NCBI RefSeq assembly: GCF_900078685.2
Contig: NZ_LT546166.1
Location: 2,490,693 to 2,553,144, forward strand
Direction: 5' to 3'
From: Mycolicibacter icosiumassiliensis
GTDB lineage: Bacteria; Actinomycetota; Actinomycetes; Mycobacteriales; Mycobacteriaceae
Length of the DNA stretch: 62,452 nt
Shown: positions 37,063 to 45,304 of the stretch, one piece after another
Numbering within the stretch: the first letter of the stretch is position 1
Layout: the number at the start of each line of letters is the position of its first letter
The notes under the pieces: model-generated
What the model was told of the DNA's origin: nothing
What the model saw: only the letters and a program-made list of their open reading frames with translations
Database searches by the model: none
Translations under genes and position numbers: made by a program

Positions 37063-38324
37063 GCACGTTTGCCGCACCCAAAGGGGTGCCCGACTACATT
37101 CCGCCGGCCTCGGCCGGCTTCGTCGCCGTCCGCGACGGACTGCTGGCGGTCGCTCGCCGCGCCGGTTACGGCGACATCGAGCTGCCGATCTTCGAGGACA
37201 CCGCCCTGTTCGCGCGCGGGGTGGGGGAGTCCACCGACGTGGTCTCCAAGGAGATGTACACGTTTGCCGATCGCGGGGATCGCTCGGTGACCCTGCGGCC
37301 CGAGGGCACCGCAGGCGTGATGCGCGCGGTGATCGAGCACGGTCTGGACCGCGGTCAGCTGCCGGCCAAGCTCTGCTATTCGGGGCCATTCTTCCGTTAC
37401 GAGCGCCCACAGGCCGGGCGCTATCGGCAGCTGCAACAGGTCGGGGTCGAGGCGATCGGGGTGGACGACCCGGCGCTGGACGCCGAGGTGATCGCGGTCG
37501 CCGATGCGGGCTTCCGCTCCCTGGGCCTGGCCGGCTTCCGGCTGGAGATCACCTCGCTGGGCGACGACACCTGCCGCCCTGCCTATCGAGAGTTACTGCA
37601 GCAGTTCCTGTTCGGGCTTGACCTCGACGAGGAGACCCGCCAGCGCGCGCAGCTCAATCCACTGCGGGTGCTCGACGACAAGCGCCCGCACGTGCGTGAG
37701 ATGACCGCTGACGCCCCGGTCATGCTCGATCACCTCTCCGATCCCGCCCGGACGCACTTCGACACCGTGCTGGCACACCTGAAAGCGCTCGGGGTGCCGT
37801 ATGTGGTCAATCCGCGCATGGTGCGCGGCCTGGACTACTACACCAAGACCACCTTCGAATTCGTGCACGACGGGTTGGGTGCGCAGTCGGGGATCGGCGG
37901 TGGCGGCCGCTACGACGGGCTGATGCGTCAGCTCGGTGGACAGGACCTCTCGGGGATCGGCTTCGGCCTCGGCGTCGACCGCACGCTGCTCGCGCTGGCC
38001 GCCGAGGGCAAGACCGTGGGGCAGAGCACCCGGTGTGAGGTGTTCGGGGTGGGTCTGTCCGAGGCGGCCAAGCTGCGGCTCGCTGTGATCGGCGCGCAGT
38101 TGCGGGCCGCCGGGGTGCGGGTGGACCTGGCCTACGGGGACCGCGGCCTCAAGGGCGCGATGCGCGCCGCCGACCGCTCCGGGGCCGTCATCGCCTTGGT
38201 CGCCGGGGACCGCGACCTGGAGGCAGGCACCGTCGGCGTCAAGAACCTGGCCACCGGGGAACAGGTCGACGTGCCGATCGACGACGTTGTCGCCGAGGTG
38301 CGCACGCGGGTGAGCGGCGGCTGA
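37059..38324 (+). CDS. hisS: Histidyl-tRNA synthetase
   Basis: This class II synthetase of 421 residues starts at GTG 37059 ([16 protein letters not shown]), overlapping the previous stop. Motif 2 ([22 protein letters not shown]), the histidine-specific motifs ([13 protein letters not shown] and [11 protein letters not shown]), motif 3 ([15 protein letters not shown]) and the C-terminal anticodon domain ([20 protein letters not shown]) are present. No anomaly is seen. Confidence 0.96.
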   Translation: MSTFAAPKGVPDYIPPASAGFVAVRDGLLAVARRAGYGDIELPIFEDTALFARGVGESTDVVSKEMYTFADRGDRSVTLRPEGTAGVMRAVIEHGLDRGQLPAKLCYSGPFFRYERPQAGRYRQLQQVGVEAIGVDDPALDAEVIAVADAGFRSLGLAGFRLEITSLGDDTCRPAYRELLQQFLFGLDLDEETRQRAQLNPLRVLDDKRPHVREMTADAPVMLDHLSDPARTHFDTVLAHLKALGVPYVVNPRMVRGLDYYTKTTFEFVHDGLGAQSGIGGGGRYDGLMRQLGGQDLSGIGFGLGVDRTLLALAAEGKTVGQSTRCEVFGVGLSEAAKLRLAVIGAQLRAAGVRVDLAYGDRGLKGAMRAADRSGAVIALVAGDRDLEAGTVGVKNLATGEQVDVPIDDVVAEVRTRVSGG

Positions 38325-38400
38325 CAGCCGGGGCCGATGTGGCGTGAGGGGCAGCTACCGGACCTCGTCGGAGCCGGCCCTCCGGTAGCGTGGCGCGGTA

Positions 38401-38954
38401 TGACGATCTTGCGGAACGTGACGGTCAAGTTCGGGACGGTGTTGCTGATGGCAGCCGCCGGAATGGCGGCCAGCCATGCGACGTCGCTTGCGGACCCGGA
38501 GACCAGCCCGGCATCGCCCACCGAGAATCCGGCGGCATCTCCCACCGAGAACGCGGCGCCGTCGCCGACGCCCACCCCGACGGAGAACGCGACCGAGCCG
38601 TCGGCCGACGCCCCGAAGAAGACCACGACCGGCGGCCACGAGGTCACCTACACCATCACCGCTACCAGTGATCTGACCGGCAACATTTCCTACATCAAGA
38701 CCGACCCGCCCAGCATGGCTGCTTACAACGCCAACTCCTCGGAGTACCTCGAGACGGTCCGGGTGCCCATCGGTGGGGGACAGCCGGTGGTCTACACCAC
38801 CACGCTGGCCGATCCGAGTCAGTGGGCGCTGGTCACCGCCAGCGGGGGGTTGCGGACCAACCCGGAATTCCACTGCGACATCGCGGTCGACGGCGAAGTG
38901 GTGGTGACGCAACAGGGCGGCAGCGGCGTGTCCTGCGCTACCCGGCCATGGTGA
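38401..38954 (+). CDS. Secreted protein with Thr/Pro/Glu-rich linker and MmpS-like C-terminal domain
   Basis: The 184-residue product from ATG 38401 has a signal or anchor segment (about residues 8-30, ending ATSLADP), a low-complexity linker with repeated SPTENPAASPTENAAPSPTPTP, and a C-terminal beta-rich domain (HEVTYTITATSDLTGNISYIKTDPP to GGSGVSCATR). This domain resembles the exported MmpS-type domain and probably corresponds to Rv2576c. Two cysteines in the domain could form a disulfide. The function is unknown. Confidence 0.75.
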
Positions 38955-38964
38955 CGGATCCGGC

Positions 38965-39306
38965 TCAGTCGGCGAACACGTACACCCAGGCTCGCGCACC
39001 CGAGCGCAGCGGCACCGAGATCCGCCGGTAGGCGTCGACCTCGTATTCGTCAGCGGCCGCCAGTTCGGCGGTGCTGATCGCGAACACCGTGCCAGGCACA
39101 GCTGCGTCCTGCGCGTCGGAAGGACGCAGGATCGGATGGCGGTCGCTGCCACTGACAGCCACCACGTGCGGATCGGTGATCGTCACGTAGTCAAGGTCAT
39201 AGCCAACGATCGCGTCGGGCCGGCCGTCGAGTTCGCGCCCGAACGTGCTGCGTTGCACTTCCGGTAGCTGCAGGGTGCCGTAGGAGAACAGCAGCTCGCT
39301 GCTCAC
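38965..39306 (-). CDS. Gamma-glutamylcyclotransferase-like (GGCT/AIG2) family protein
   Basis: The 113-residue protein starts SSELLFSYGTLQLPEVQ with the YGTL substrate-binding motif of the GGCT fold, followed by PGTVFAISTAELAAADEYEVDAYRRI, in which Glu in DEYE is the likely catalytic acid. Family members cyclise gamma-glutamyl amines. It overlaps the XRE-cupin regulator by 4 bp, forming a two-gene operon. Confidence 0.82.
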   Translation of the reverse strand: MSSELLFSYGTLQLPEVQRSTFGRELDGRPDAIVGYDLDYVTITDPHVVAVSGSDRHPILRPSDAQDAAVPGTVFAISTAELAAADEYEVDAYRRISVPLRSGARAWVYVFAD

Positions 39307-39839
39307 TGCGCGCCACCGTCGGCTGCGACGACGAGGACCTCGGCAGGTTGGGAGCCCACCGGGCGGAGGCGATGGCTGATCGAGGCATCGAAGTAGGCGC
39401 TGTCACCGGCGCTCAGCGTCAACGTCGCATCGCCGTACTCCAACTCGACGGTCCCGGTGTGCACGAAAAGGAACTCCTGGCCCTGATGAACCGGGTGCGG
39501 CGGATGACCGTCGCGATTGGTACTCCCGGTCGGACGAACCACAAAAGGGGACATCGTCTTTCCCAGCATGTTCGCGGCCATCGCTCGGTAGCGCTGCCGA
39601 TCCCCGCTGCGGTCCGCGGCCCGGTCCACGGCGATCTTGTCCTCGGTGCCGCGCTCGGAGAACAGTTGGGCCACATCGACGTCCAGGGCCTGCGCCACCT
39701 TGATGGCCACCGCGATGGACGGCGTGCTGCGACTGCGTTCGATCTTGGACAGGTAGCTCTTGGTCAGCCCGGTCCGCTCGGCGAGGCCTTCGAGGGTAAG
39801 TCCTCGCTGCTTGCGGACGGCGCGCAGCAATTCCGTCAT
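39303..39839 (-). CDS. XRE-family regulator with C-terminal cupin domain
   Basis: The 178-residue protein has an N-terminal HTH_3 (LRAVRKQRGLTLEGLAERTGLTKSYLSKIERSRSTPSI) and a C-terminal cupin (HPVHQGQEFLFVHTGTVELEYGDATLTLSAGDSAYFDASISHRL). This arrangement senses a small molecule through the cupin. I chose the ATG at 39839 (MTELLRAVRKQ) over an upstream in-frame start because it directly precedes the HTH. It is divergent from the aldolase genes, which it probably controls through the GACAC/GTGTC repeats in the spacer. Confidence 0.88.
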   Translation of the reverse strand: MTELLRAVRKQRGLTLEGLAERTGLTKSYLSKIERSRSTPSIAVAIKVAQALDVDVAQLFSERGTEDKIAVDRAADRSGDRQRYRAMAANMLGKTMSPFVVRPTGSTNRDGHPPHPVHQGQEFLFVHTGTVELEYGDATLTLSAGDSAYFDASISHRLRPVGSQPAEVLVVAADGGAQ

Positions 39840-39860
39840 GCATCCATAATGGCATAGCGG

Positions 39861-39897
39861 ATGACACAAGGTGTCCTATCGGCTAGGGTCGTGTCAT
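39861..39897. promoter_or_regulatory. GACAC/GTGTC inverted repeats, candidate operator for the XRE-cupin regulator
   Basis: ATGACAC (39861-39867) and GTGTCAT (39891-39897) are perfect inverted arms, and an extra GTGTC at 39871-39875 forms a tighter GACAC-AAG-GTGTC dyad. They fill the 84-bp spacer between divergent genes. Symmetric sites of this size suit a dimeric HTH regulator. Confidence 0.5.
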
Positions 39898-39923
39898 CGA
39901 CTTCCCGTCACCGAGGAGCTGCC

Positions 39924-40709
39924 ATGGGCGCCACGTTCGACGATTCCAAATCCGACCTGATGCAACGCGCGGAGCACCGCTTGGCGGAGAACTTCACCGG
40001 AAGCCAGTGGTCCACGCGCCAGAAATTGGCGTTGACCTGCCGGGCGTTGTTCGACCGCGGTCATGACTCCGGCCTGGCCGGACAGATCACCGCCCGCGCC
40101 GAAGCGCCGGGCACCTACTACACCCAGCGGCTCGGTCTCGGGTTCGACGAGATCACCGACGCCAATCTGCTGCTGGTCGACAAAGACCTCAACGTGATCG
40201 AGGGCGAGGGGATGGCCAACCCCGCCAACCGATTCCACAGCTGGATCTACCGGGCCCGCCCCGATGTCCAGTGCATCGTGCACACCCACCCGTTTCACGT
40301 CGCCGCACTGTCCATGCTGGAGACCCCGCTGATCGTCTCGCACATGGACACCACACCGCTCTACGACGACTGCGCCTTCCTGCCGCTGTGGCCGGGGGTT
40401 CCGGTCGGAAACGAGGAGGGCGAGATCATCTCCGCGGCTCTCGGCGACAAGAAGGCGATCCTGCTAGCGCATCACGGCCAGATCGTGGCCGGTGCCAGCG
40501 TGGAGGAGGCCTGCTCGCTGGCGGTGCTGATCGAGCGTGCCGCCGCGCTGCAGCTGGCTGCGATGGCCGCCGGGACCATCAAGGAACTCCCGGAGAAGCT
40601 GGCCCGAGAAGCCCACGACTGGACCTTGCTGCCCAACCGCAGCCAGGCCAACTTCGCCTACTACGCCCGCCGCGCGCTGGCCGGCCACCCCACTGTGATC
40701 AATCAGTAG
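39924..40709 (+). CDS. Class II aldolase/adducin family protein
   Basis: The 261-residue protein has the class II aldolase fold with zinc ligands in CIVHTHPFHVAAL and LLAHHGQIVAGASVEEA, plus GLAGQITAR and LNVIEGEGMANPANRFHSWIYRARPD. Relatives cleave sugar phosphates or decarboxylate/hydrate keto acids; the longer form with HTHPFH is common in degradation clusters. The ATG at 39924 follows GAGGAGC. The DapA-like aldolase gene follows by 30 bp. Confidence 0.88.
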   Translation: MGATFDDSKSDLMQRAEHRLAENFTGSQWSTRQKLALTCRALFDRGHDSGLAGQITARAEAPGTYYTQRLGLGFDEITDANLLLVDKDLNVIEGEGMANPANRFHSWIYRARPDVQCIVHTHPFHVAALSMLETPLIVSHMDTTPLYDDCAFLPLWPGVPVGNEEGEIISAALGDKKAILLAHHGQIVAGASVEEACSLAVLIERAAALQLAAMAAGTIKELPEKLAREAHDWTLLPNRSQANFAYYARRALAGHPTVINQ

Positions 40710-40739
40710 CGGGATCACCCGATCAGCAAGGAGTCCCTC

Positions 40740-41612
40740 GTGGCAGCACAGTTATCTGGCGTCATCGGCTACCCTGTGACGCCGTTCCGTGACGGCGGAA
40801 TCGACACCGCGGTCCTGACCACCGTCATTGACCGGCTCGTCGAGGCCGGCGTGCACGCCATCGCCCCGCTGGGCAGCACCGGTGAACTCGCCTACCTCGA
40901 CGAAGACGAATTCGACACCTGCGTCGACGCCTCGATCGCCGCGGTCGCCGGGCGCCTGCCGGTGCTGGTCGGGGTCTCGGATCTGACCACAGCCACCACG
41001 GTGCGCCGCGCTCGCTATGCCGCGCAGGCCGGCGCGGATGCGGTGATGGTCTCGCCGGTGTCGTACTGGAAACTGTCTGAACGCGAGATCACGGCGCACT
41101 ATGGGGCCATCTCCGATGCCATCGACATTGACATCGTGGCCTACAACAATCCGGCGACGTCCGGGATCGACATGAGCCCGGAGTTGCTGGTGGCCATGTT
41201 CGAGCGCATCGAGCACGTGACCATGGTCAAGGAGTCCACCGGCGATCTGAGCCGGATGCGGCGGATCGCCACGCTGTCCGACGGGCGCCTGCCGTTCTTC
41301 AACGGCAGCAATCCGCTGGTGCTCGACGCGCTACGCGCCGGCGCGGCCGGCTGGTGCACCGCGGCCCCCAACCTGCGTGCGCAGCCCTGCCTGGATCTCT
41401 ACACCGCGGTCACCGCCGGTGAACTGGACAAGGCCCAGGCGTGCTATGACGACCTCAAGCCGCTGCTGGAGTTCATCGTGGCCGGCGGGCTACCCACCAC
41501 GGTCAAGGCCGGCCTGGAGATGCTCGGGGTGCCGGCCGGGGAACCGCGTCGGCCGCTGTTACCGCTCGACGAGGCCGGACGCGCGCAGCTGCGTGCGCTG
41601 GTTACGGGCTAG
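40740..41612 (+). CDS. Dihydrodipicolinate synthase (DapA/NAL) family lyase
   Basis: This 290-residue TIM barrel has the Schiff-base Lys in TMVKESTGD (K164), the catalytic Tyr in VAYNNPATS (Y135), and the pyruvate-binding LGSTGELAYLDEDE in place of the usual GTTGE. It is probably not the lysine-biosynthetic DapA, because it is linked to a class II aldolase and an XRE-cupin regulator and its C-terminal half is diverged. A catabolic aldolase or dehydratase is more likely. Start GTG 40740 with AAGGAG upstream. Confidence 0.87.
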   Translation: MAAQLSGVIGYPVTPFRDGGIDTAVLTTVIDRLVEAGVHAIAPLGSTGELAYLDEDEFDTCVDASIAAVAGRLPVLVGVSDLTTATTVRRARYAAQAGADAVMVSPVSYWKLSEREITAHYGAISDAIDIDIVAYNNPATSGIDMSPELLVAMFERIEHVTMVKESTGDLSRMRRIATLSDGRLPFFNGSNPLVLDALRAGAAGWCTAAPNLRAQPCLDLYTAVTAGELDKAQACYDDLKPLLEFIVAGGLPTTVKAGLEMLGVPAGEPRRPLLPLDEAGRAQLRALVTG

Positions 41613-42484
41613 CCCAGATTCGAGGCGGCGAAGGTGTCGCACTGGTTGGGGTCGCCGGTCTGATAGCCGACGGTGAACCAGTGCTGACGCTGCGCTGACG
41701 CACCGTGGGTCCACGATTCCGGGTTGACCCGGCCAGTCGCGGCCTCCTGGATGCGGTCATCACCCACCGACGACGCCGCCGACAATGCATCGCGGATGTC
41801 GGCATCGGTGAGTGGCTTCAGGAACGGCACCCCGGTGCCCTCCTGCTTGGTCACCGACGCGTAGTGCGCCCACACGCCGGCGTAGCAGTCGGCCTGCAAC
41901 TCGGTGCGGACCCCGGCCCCGGTCGCACCCTGCGCGCCGGTTTGGGCCCGGCCGAGCACGCCCAGCAGGTTCTGCACGTGGTGGCCGAACTCGTGGGCGA
42001 CCACGTACTCCTGTGCCAGCGGCCCGCTGCTGGAGCCGAACCGGTCGACGAGCACCTTGAAGAAGTCGGTGTCGAAGTAGGCGGTCTGGTCTGCGGGGCA
42101 GTAGAACGGTCCGACCGCGCTGCTGGCCACCCCACAGGCCGTGGACGTCTGTCCGCTGAACAGCTGCACGCGCGGACGCGTATAGCCGCGCAGCAAGTCC
42201 GACCACACCGCGTCCACCGAGTTGGCCGTGGCGACCACCCGGCACTGCACGTACTTATTGGCGTCCTGGCCGGTGCGGCACTTGTCGAGATCGAACCCCG
42301 GCGCCGTGTACTGGCCCTGGTCCACCGGCTGCTGGCTGAGCACATCGCCGGGATCGGCTCCCAGCAGCAGCGCCACCACCAGGATCACCAGCCCGGCAAC
42401 GCCGCCTCCGATCGCGATCCCACGGCCGCCGCCGCCAGAGGAGGTGGTGCTGGTATCGATCTGCATACCCTCGTTGAAGGTCAT
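41609..42484 (-). CDS. Neutral zinc metallopeptidase (YpfJ family), membrane-anchored
   Basis: The 291-residue protein has a short cytosolic N-terminus, a transmembrane helix (about residues 22-43), a Cys-containing region and the zincin motif VVAHEFGHHVQNLLG, followed by ELQADCYAGVWAHY with the third ligand. It fits the putative neutral zinc metallopeptidase family PF04228 and corresponds to Rv2575 by position and sequence. It is convergent with the DapA-like gene, overlapping by 4 bp. The substrate is unknown. Confidence 0.88.
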   Translation of the reverse strand: MTFNEGMQIDTSTTSSGGGGRGIAIGGGVAGLVILVVALLLGADPGDVLSQQPVDQGQYTAPGFDLDKCRTGQDANKYVQCRVVATANSVDAVWSDLLRGYTRPRVQLFSGQTSTACGVASSAVGPFYCPADQTAYFDTDFFKVLVDRFGSSSGPLAQEYVVAHEFGHHVQNLLGVLGRAQTGAQGATGAGVRTELQADCYAGVWAHYASVTKQEGTGVPFLKPLTDADIRDALSAASSVGDDRIQEAATGRVNPESWTHGASAQRQHWFTVGYQTGDPNQCDTFAASNLG

Positions 42485-42981
42485 CGCACGCTCCGTGGAG
42501 TTGTCCGTAGTTTGATAGTGGCCCGCCGACCGATTGGGGCACCTTAGCTTCGCATATCGGCACCGGCCTCCAAGCCCGGTTTAGTGCGGTTGAACGCGTC
42601 GAATCCCACGTCTTGGCTAAGTGAAGACAGCTTTGTCTGACCAGATCCCAAAGCTTTACTGAATGTTTGTCCCGGCGCTGTACCACGAGTTCGCGTCGGT
42701 GTTACGTTCTGCATCCGGCCGCAATGGGATGCCTCCAGCGACGGCCGCTGCAGCTACCTGCCCCCAGAGTCAAGAGAGGCCGTCGGCTCGGTGAACGTTT
42801 CAACTCGTGCTTCCAGCGCCCCGTGGTGCGCCGGCCACAAGTTGTCGTTCGCCCCGACCGCCCCAGCTTTATCAGACCGTTATTACAACTGTCCGCTAGA
42901 GTGACCTACGTCAAGTATTGACGCAGACTTCGTATACCCAACACTTCCCCGAGACGCTTGCACGACCCCCCAGGAGGAACA
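42485..42981. other. About 500-bp intergenic region upstream of the PE gene
   Basis: No frame shows a credible start and family similarity. The region is less GC-rich than the genes around it. TAGAGT at 42899-42904, with TTATTAC upstream, may be the promoter of the PE-PPE-esx operon. AGGAGG at 42972-42977 is the PE ribosome-binding site. Confidence 0.45.
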
Positions 42982-43281
42982 ATGTCGTTCGTAACCGCTC
43001 AGCCAGAGATTCTGACAGCGGCCGCCGGAAGCCTTTCCGGAATCGGCGACTCGATGACCGCGGGGGTCACCGCCGCTGCTGCTCCCACCACGGGTGTAGC
43101 CGCGCCCGCCGCCGACCTGGTGTCGGCGCTGACTGCTGCCCAGTTCTCGGCCCACGGGTCCCTGTTCCAGGAAGTCAGTGCGCAGGCCGCGGCGGTGCAC
43201 CAGCAGATCGTGGCCACCTTGGGGAGCAACGCGAGCGCCTACGCTTACACCGAGGCTGTCAACGCCGCGACTGCTGGCTGA
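42982..43281 (+). CDS. PE family protein
   Basis: This 99-residue protein is a bare PE domain, starting MSFVTAQPEILTAAAGSLSGIGDSM with the family PE motif at residues 8-9 and ending YAYTEAVNAATAG with the YxxxE-type secretion signal (YTEAV). It follows AGGAGG and is 14 bp upstream of a PPE gene, so the pair should form a heterodimer exported by an ESX system, most likely ESX-5. Confidence 0.93.
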   Translation: MSFVTAQPEILTAAAGSLSGIGDSMTAGVTAAAAPTTGVAAPAADLVSALTAAQFSAHGSLFQEVSAQAAAVHQQIVATLGSNASAYAYTEAVNAATAG

Positions 43282-43295
43282 ACCGGGGCGCATAG

Positions 43296-44522
43296 ATGAG
43301 TTTCAGTATCTTTCCGCCCGAGATCAACTCCGGGCTTATCTATACCGGCCCCGGTTCCGGTCCACTTCTGGAAGCCGCGGCAGCCTGGACTCAGCTGTCG
43401 AGCGAGTTGATGACGTCGGCGACAGCGACGCACTCGGTGATCGCGAACCTGGACTCGACCTGGACGGGGGCCGGCTCGGCTGCCGCCACGGCCTCGACCG
43501 CGCCGTATGTGGCCTGGCTGGAGCAGGCCTCGGCCACCGCCGCCAACAACGCTGCGCTGGCCACCCAGGCGGCCGCCCTGTTCGAGGCGGCGCGGGCCGC
43601 ATCGGTGCCGCCCCCGGTGATCGCGGCCAACCGCGCGATGCTGCTAGCACTGGTCTCCACCAACTTCTTCGGACAGAACTCCACGGCGATCGCTGCGACC
43701 GAGGCCCAGTACGAAACGATGTGGGCGACCGACGGCGCCGCCATGGACACCTACAGCGGGTCTGCGGAGGCCAACAACAACGCGTTGCAGCAGGTGTCGA
43801 ACCCGCCGCAGACCGCAAACGCCGCGCAGACCCCCACACCGGGATCGGCCGACGCCACCGGCGGGGGCCCGTTACCCGGCACCGGTGTCACCCCCAACCC
43901 CGGCTACAACTTCACCACGGTCGGCGGGTATCTCACCTCTCTTGGGTTGGACACGAGCGTGTTACCAGCCAGTATGGACACCTTGCTCGCCACTCCGATG
44001 TCCCAGCTGAGCGCAGCGCTCTCGCCGGTGACCGGGGCTTCCTCCGTCGGCATGATGGGGGTGCGTTTCCTGATGATGCTGCCGCAGCTCGCCCGGATGG
44101 GCGCGATGGGCGGGACGGCGGGAGCGCTGGCCGGGCAGACCGCCGGCGCGAGCGGCGCCGGCACGCTGATGACCCAGATCGGCGACTTCGTCAACGACAA
44201 GCTGCAAGGTGCGGTCGGCGTGCTGGCCGGCCACTTCAGCTCGGCCACCAACGCGATCTCCGCCAAGCTCGGCCAAGCCGCTTCGATGGGCGCGCTGAAG
44301 GTGCCGGGAGCTTGGGCGTCGGCCGCCGACGGTATGGTCCGCGCCGCCCCGGTACTGCCTGCCACCACGGTCAGCGCCCCGATCCAGACCATGTCGGCGG
44401 CCTCCGGGCTGCCCGGTGGTCCGTTCGGCCACGCCATGATGGGCGCGATGGCCGGACGTGGAATGGGCGCGGTGGCCGCCAAGGCCCCCAAAGTTATGCC
44501 CCGTTCGCCGGCCGGCGGGTAG
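43296..44522 (+). CDS. PPE family protein
   Basis: The 408-residue protein starts [21 protein letters not shown] with the PPE motif and the PPE helical domain to about residue 180 ([28 protein letters not shown] block). A Pro/Thr-rich linker follows, then an Ala/Gly-rich C-terminal domain with repeated [13 protein letters not shown] segments. It sits between a PE gene and an esx pair, as in ESX-5-type duplicated quartets. The export partner is probably the PE protein. Confidence 0.93.
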   Translation: MSFSIFPPEINSGLIYTGPGSGPLLEAAAAWTQLSSELMTSATATHSVIANLDSTWTGAGSAAATASTAPYVAWLEQASATAANNAALATQAAALFEAARAASVPPPVIAANRAMLLALVSTNFFGQNSTAIAATEAQYETMWATDGAAMDTYSGSAEANNNALQQVSNPPQTANAAQTPTPGSADATGGGPLPGTGVTPNPGYNFTTVGGYLTSLGLDTSVLPASMDTLLATPMSQLSAALSPVTGASSVGMMGVRFLMMLPQLARMGAMGGTAGALAGQTAGASGAGTLMTQIGDFVNDKLQGAVGVLAGHFSSATNAISAKLGQAASMGALKVPGAWASAADGMVRAAPVLPATTVSAPIQTMSAASGLPGGPFGHAMMGAMAGRGMGAVAAKAPKVMPRSPAGG

Positions 44523-44604
44523 CGGAAGGGGCCTGAACACACACGTGTCCGCCGGGCCGGCGCCCGGCTACCACAACGAATTGAAGAGCACGAGGGAGAA
44601 AATC

Positions 44605-44901
44605 ATGGCAACACGTTTTATGACTGATCCGGACGCGATGCGTTCGATGGCGGGCCGTTTTGATGTGCATGCGCAGACGGTGGAGGACGAGGCTCGTCGG
44701 ATGTGGGCGTCGTCGACGAACATTTCCGGTGCGGGTTGGGGTGGTCTGGCGGAGCGGACCTCGATGGACACCATGGGTCAGATGCAGACCGCGTTTCGCA
44801 ACATTGTGAACATGTTGCATGGGGTGCGGGATGGTCTGATTCGCGACGCTAACCACTACGAGCAGCAGGAAGCTGCTTCCCAGCAGATCCTGTCGAGCTA
44901 G
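44605..44901 (+). CDS. WXG100-family protein of the QILSS group (EsxJ/K/M/P/W-like)
   Basis: The 98-residue protein ([19 protein letters not shown] to [10 protein letters not shown]) is very close to the M. tuberculosis EsxJ/EsxK/EsxM/EsxP/EsxW group, including [11 protein letters not shown] and [26 protein letters not shown] with the YxxxE signal. It is the CFP-10-like partner of the next gene. I chose the ATG at 44605 because GGGAG precedes it and the family starts MATRFMTDP. Confidence 0.94.
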   Translation: MATRFMTDPDAMRSMAGRFDVHAQTVEDEARRMWASSTNISGAGWGGLAERTSMDTMGQMQTAFRNIVNMLHGVRDGLIRDANHYEQQEAASQQILSS

Positions 44902-44915
44902 GAGGAGATTCGCAG

Positions 44916-45200
44916 ATGTCGATTAATTACCAGTTCGGTGATGTGGATGCGCACGGTGCGTTGATTCGTGCTCAGGCTGCTTCGTTGGAGGCTGAGCACC
45001 AGGCGATCGTGCACGATGTGTTGGCTGCCGGTGATTTCTGGGGTGGTGCGGGTTCGGTGGCGTGCCAGGAGTTTGTGTCGCAGTTGGGTCGCAACTTCGC
45101 GGTGATCTACGAGCAGGCCAACAGTCACGGTCAGAAGGTGCAGTCGGCCGGCAACAACATGGCCAACACCGACGCGTCCGTCGGCTCCAGCTGGGCCTGA
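44916..45200 (+). CDS. WXG100-family protein of the Mtb9.9 group (EsxI/L/N/O/V-like)
   Basis: The 94-residue protein (MSINYQFGDVDAHGALIRAQ to SVGSSWA) matches the EsxI/EsxL/EsxN/EsxO/EsxV group, with FWGGAGSVACQEF as the WxG turn. It forms the secreted heterodimer with the preceding protein. It completes a PE-PPE-esx-esx quartet of the ESX-5 type and is followed by a strong hairpin terminator. Confidence 0.94.
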   Translation: MSINYQFGDVDAHGALIRAQAASLEAEHQAIVHDVLAAGDFWGGAGSVACQEFVSQLGRNFAVIYEQANSHGQKVQSAGNNMANTDASVGSSWA

Positions 45201-45218
45201 CCCAAGCCAATCTCGATC

Positions 45219-45256
45219 AAGAGACCGGCGCAGCCCGCAGGCTGCGCCGGTCTCTT
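45219..45256 (+). terminator. Strong hairpin terminator after the esx pair
   Basis: AAGAGACCGGCGCAGCC (45219-45235) and GGCTGCGCCGGTCTCTT (45240-45256) form a perfect 17-bp stem with a CGCA loop, 18 bp past the esx stop. There is no long T-tract, in line with mycobacterial terminators. Confidence 0.88.
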
Positions 45257-45304
45257 GCGTTCCGGGGGAGAGGATGCCGCCCCAGCTTGTCCAGCGTGCT
45301 GTGG

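Noticed and set aside
40740..41612. Lysine-biosynthetic DapA
   Set aside because: Catalytic residues fit the superfamily, but the GTTGE motif is altered and the context is a regulator-aldolase cluster, not lysine synthesis.
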